Below, in pieces: positions 6,727 through 7,558 of a stretch of DNA of 7,558 nt (position 1 is its first letter; the number at the start of each line of letters is the position of its first letter). The DNA is from an uncultured Neomegalonema sp. Its GTDB lineage: Bacteria; Pseudomonadota; Alphaproteobacteria; Rhodobacterales; Rhodobacteraceae. The translations under genes and the position numbers were made by a program. The DNA is taken from assembly GCA_937958345.1 (NCBI GenBank), contig CALGNW010000340.1, forward strand, positions 1 to 7,558, given 5' to 3'. The notes under the pieces are model-generated. The model ran no database searches, was not told the origin of the DNA, and saw only the letters and a program-made list of their open reading frames with translations.

Positions 6727-7456
6727 TCTGGTCGCAATGGGCGAGCGCCCGTTGTGCCTGTTCCGGTGACCGGATCGTCCAGCAGAACGCCGGTAAACCC
6801 GTGGCCCGCAAACCGGCAACGGCTGCCGAAGGAAAGCTATCGGCACCGTAGGACACAAAGTCAGCGTCGAATTCATCGAACCAGCGCAGCGCAGCAAGGT
6901 CAGCGCGGTGCGCCGCATCGACCGCCGCATCATGCGGGTGCTCGAAATCGTATGACACCATACCGCGCGCCACTTCGGGCAGGAACGCCTTCACATGCTG
7001 GCACGAGAACGGATTAAACGACATGATCGCGCAGGTCTTAACGCATCCAACCGCCTGCACGACTTCGCAAACGCGCCGCTCTAACGCGCCGTCGGTTTGG
7101 GAAAATCCGCTGCTTTGATCTTTGACCTCGATAAGGACTGAGGCGCGCCCGCCAATCTCATGCAGCACGGTTTCAAGCGTCGGGATGGTGTCGTCGGTCG
7201 TGCCCAAACGGACCGAGGTGAGGGCGTCGGTTGTGCGGGAGTCTGTTCGGCCACGCTCGGCGGTCAGGCGGTCGAGCGTGTAATCGTGAAAGACCATCGC
7301 TTCGCCGTCCGAGGAAAGCTGGACATCAAGCTCGATCCCATAGCCCGCCTCGACCGCAGCCTTGAAAGCCGTCAGCGAGTTTTCGGGCCTGAGCGCGTCA
7401 TGCAAACCGCGATGCGCAAACGGCCTGGCCCAAAATTTTTCGGAGAGGCGGGTCAT
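6701..7456 (-). CDS. Glycerophosphodiester phosphodiesterase family protein
   Basis: A 251-aa TIM-barrel GDPD enzyme. The family hydrolyses glycerophosphodiesters (deacylated phospholipids) to glycerol 3-phosphate and an alcohol, using a divalent metal. Catalytic motifs are intact: AHRG (14-17, with H15 and R16), RPENSLTAF (23-31, metal ligand E25), IELDVQLSSDG (41-51, E42 and D44), VFHDYTLDRLT (55-65, catalytic H57), IPTLETVL (91-98), LIEVK (108-112, E110) and FCWTI near the C-terminus. There is no signal peptide and no membrane helix, so it is probably a cytosolic, UgpQ-like enzyme rather than a periplasmic GlpQ. The ATG overlaps the stop of the upstream RidA-family gene as ATGA, so the two are very likely co-transcribed and translationally coupled. 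The stop lies inside the 3' end of the convergent MATE gene. The exact substrate cannot be read from the sequence. Confidence 0.93.
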   Translation of the reverse strand: MTRLSEKFWARPFAHRGLHDALRPENSLTAFKAAVEAGYGIELDVQLSSDGEAMVFHDYTLDRLTAERGRTDSRTTDALTSVRLGTTDDTIPTLETVLHEIGGRASVLIEVKDQSSGFSQTDGALERRVCEVVQAVGCVKTCAIMSFNPFSCQHVKAFLPEVARGMVSYDFEHPHDAAVDAAHRADLAALRWFDEFDADFVSYGADSFPSAAVAGLRATGLPAFCWTIRSPEQAQRALAHCDQITFEGYHA

Positions 7457-7558
7457 TCGGTCACTTCGAACATGCCCTCAACTTCAACCGAAACGCCGCG
7501 CGGCAGTGACGCAACCCCCACCGCAGCACGCGCATGGGCGCCAGCGTCGCCGAAAACT
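7453..7558 (-). CDS. RidA/YjgF-family protein, C-terminal fragment
   Basis: Only the last 34 residues are in the window, ending at the TGA on 7453-7455; the start lies beyond the right edge. The visible tail VFGDAGAHARAAVGVASLPR, followed by GVSVEVEGMFEV, is the ending of the RidA/YjgF/UK114 superfamily, closest to the subgroup whose C-terminal segment reads 'HARAAVG...LP.G..VEVE..FEV'. Members of the superfamily are small trimeric cytosolic proteins; RidA itself deaminates reactive enamine/imine intermediates, whereas this subgroup has no firmly assigned reaction. The stop codon shares bases with the GDPD start (ATGA), so the pair forms an operon. Confidence 0.85.
   Translation of the reverse strand, partial: VFGDAGAHARAAVGVASLPRGVSVEVEGMFEVTE

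Noticed and set aside
6334..6933. Minus-strand frame (199 codons) across the MATE/GDPD junction
   Set aside because: Rich in Arg and His, with no domain; it overlaps the end of MATE antisense and the end of GDPD in another frame. Both real genes are well supported.

Overview
The window looks like a piece of an alphaproteobacterial chromosome, most likely Rhodobacterales (Roseobacter/Rhodobacter-type). The subunit I of an aa3 cytochrome c oxidase matches Rhodobacter/Paracoccus CtaD residue for residue at the catalytic sites, and the gene set (ctaD followed by a DUF2244 membrane protein, a FemAB-like COG3146 protein, a short cytosolic GDPD and a RidA-family protein) fits that group. The species cannot be named from the sequence. 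Coding density is high and the window reads as ordinary housekeeping chromosome. I see no insertion sequence, CRISPR array, tRNA, rRNA, phage gene or toxin-antitoxin pair.

Layout. Bases 1-247 (+) hold the 3' end of a GspC/PilP-like periplasmic protein gene. It converges, 11 bp apart, on a minus-strand block read from about 3892 down to 259: ctaD, then a DUF2244 membrane protein gene overlapping it by four bases (ATGA), then the Mg2+ channel gene mgtE. A 240-bp intergenic region (3893-4132) lies upstream of ctaD and carries its strong ribosome binding site, a 12-bp perfect palindrome and at best a weak promoter. Next, still on the minus strand, is a FemAB-like/GNAT-fold protein gene (4133-5308). 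A short divergent region separates it from a plus-strand MATE efflux pump gene (5386-6726). The last 26 bp of the pump gene overlap, tail to tail, the 3' end of a minus-strand glycerophosphodiester phosphodiesterase gene (6701-7456). That gene is coupled by another ATGA overlap to the C-terminal end of a RidA/YjgF-family gene cut by the window edge.

Functionally there are three groups. The first is respiration and inner-membrane ion transport (CtaD, DUF2244 protein, MgtE), probably co-transcribed at least in its first two genes. The second is a small metabolic or envelope set (RidA, GDPD and perhaps the FemAB-like protein). The third is a single MATE exporter on the opposite strand that separates GDPD from the FemAB-like gene. 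No clearly novel system is visible. The best leads are the tight coupling of the DUF2244 gene to ctaD, the palindrome upstream of ctaD, and the MATE gene between GDPD and the FemAB-like gene.
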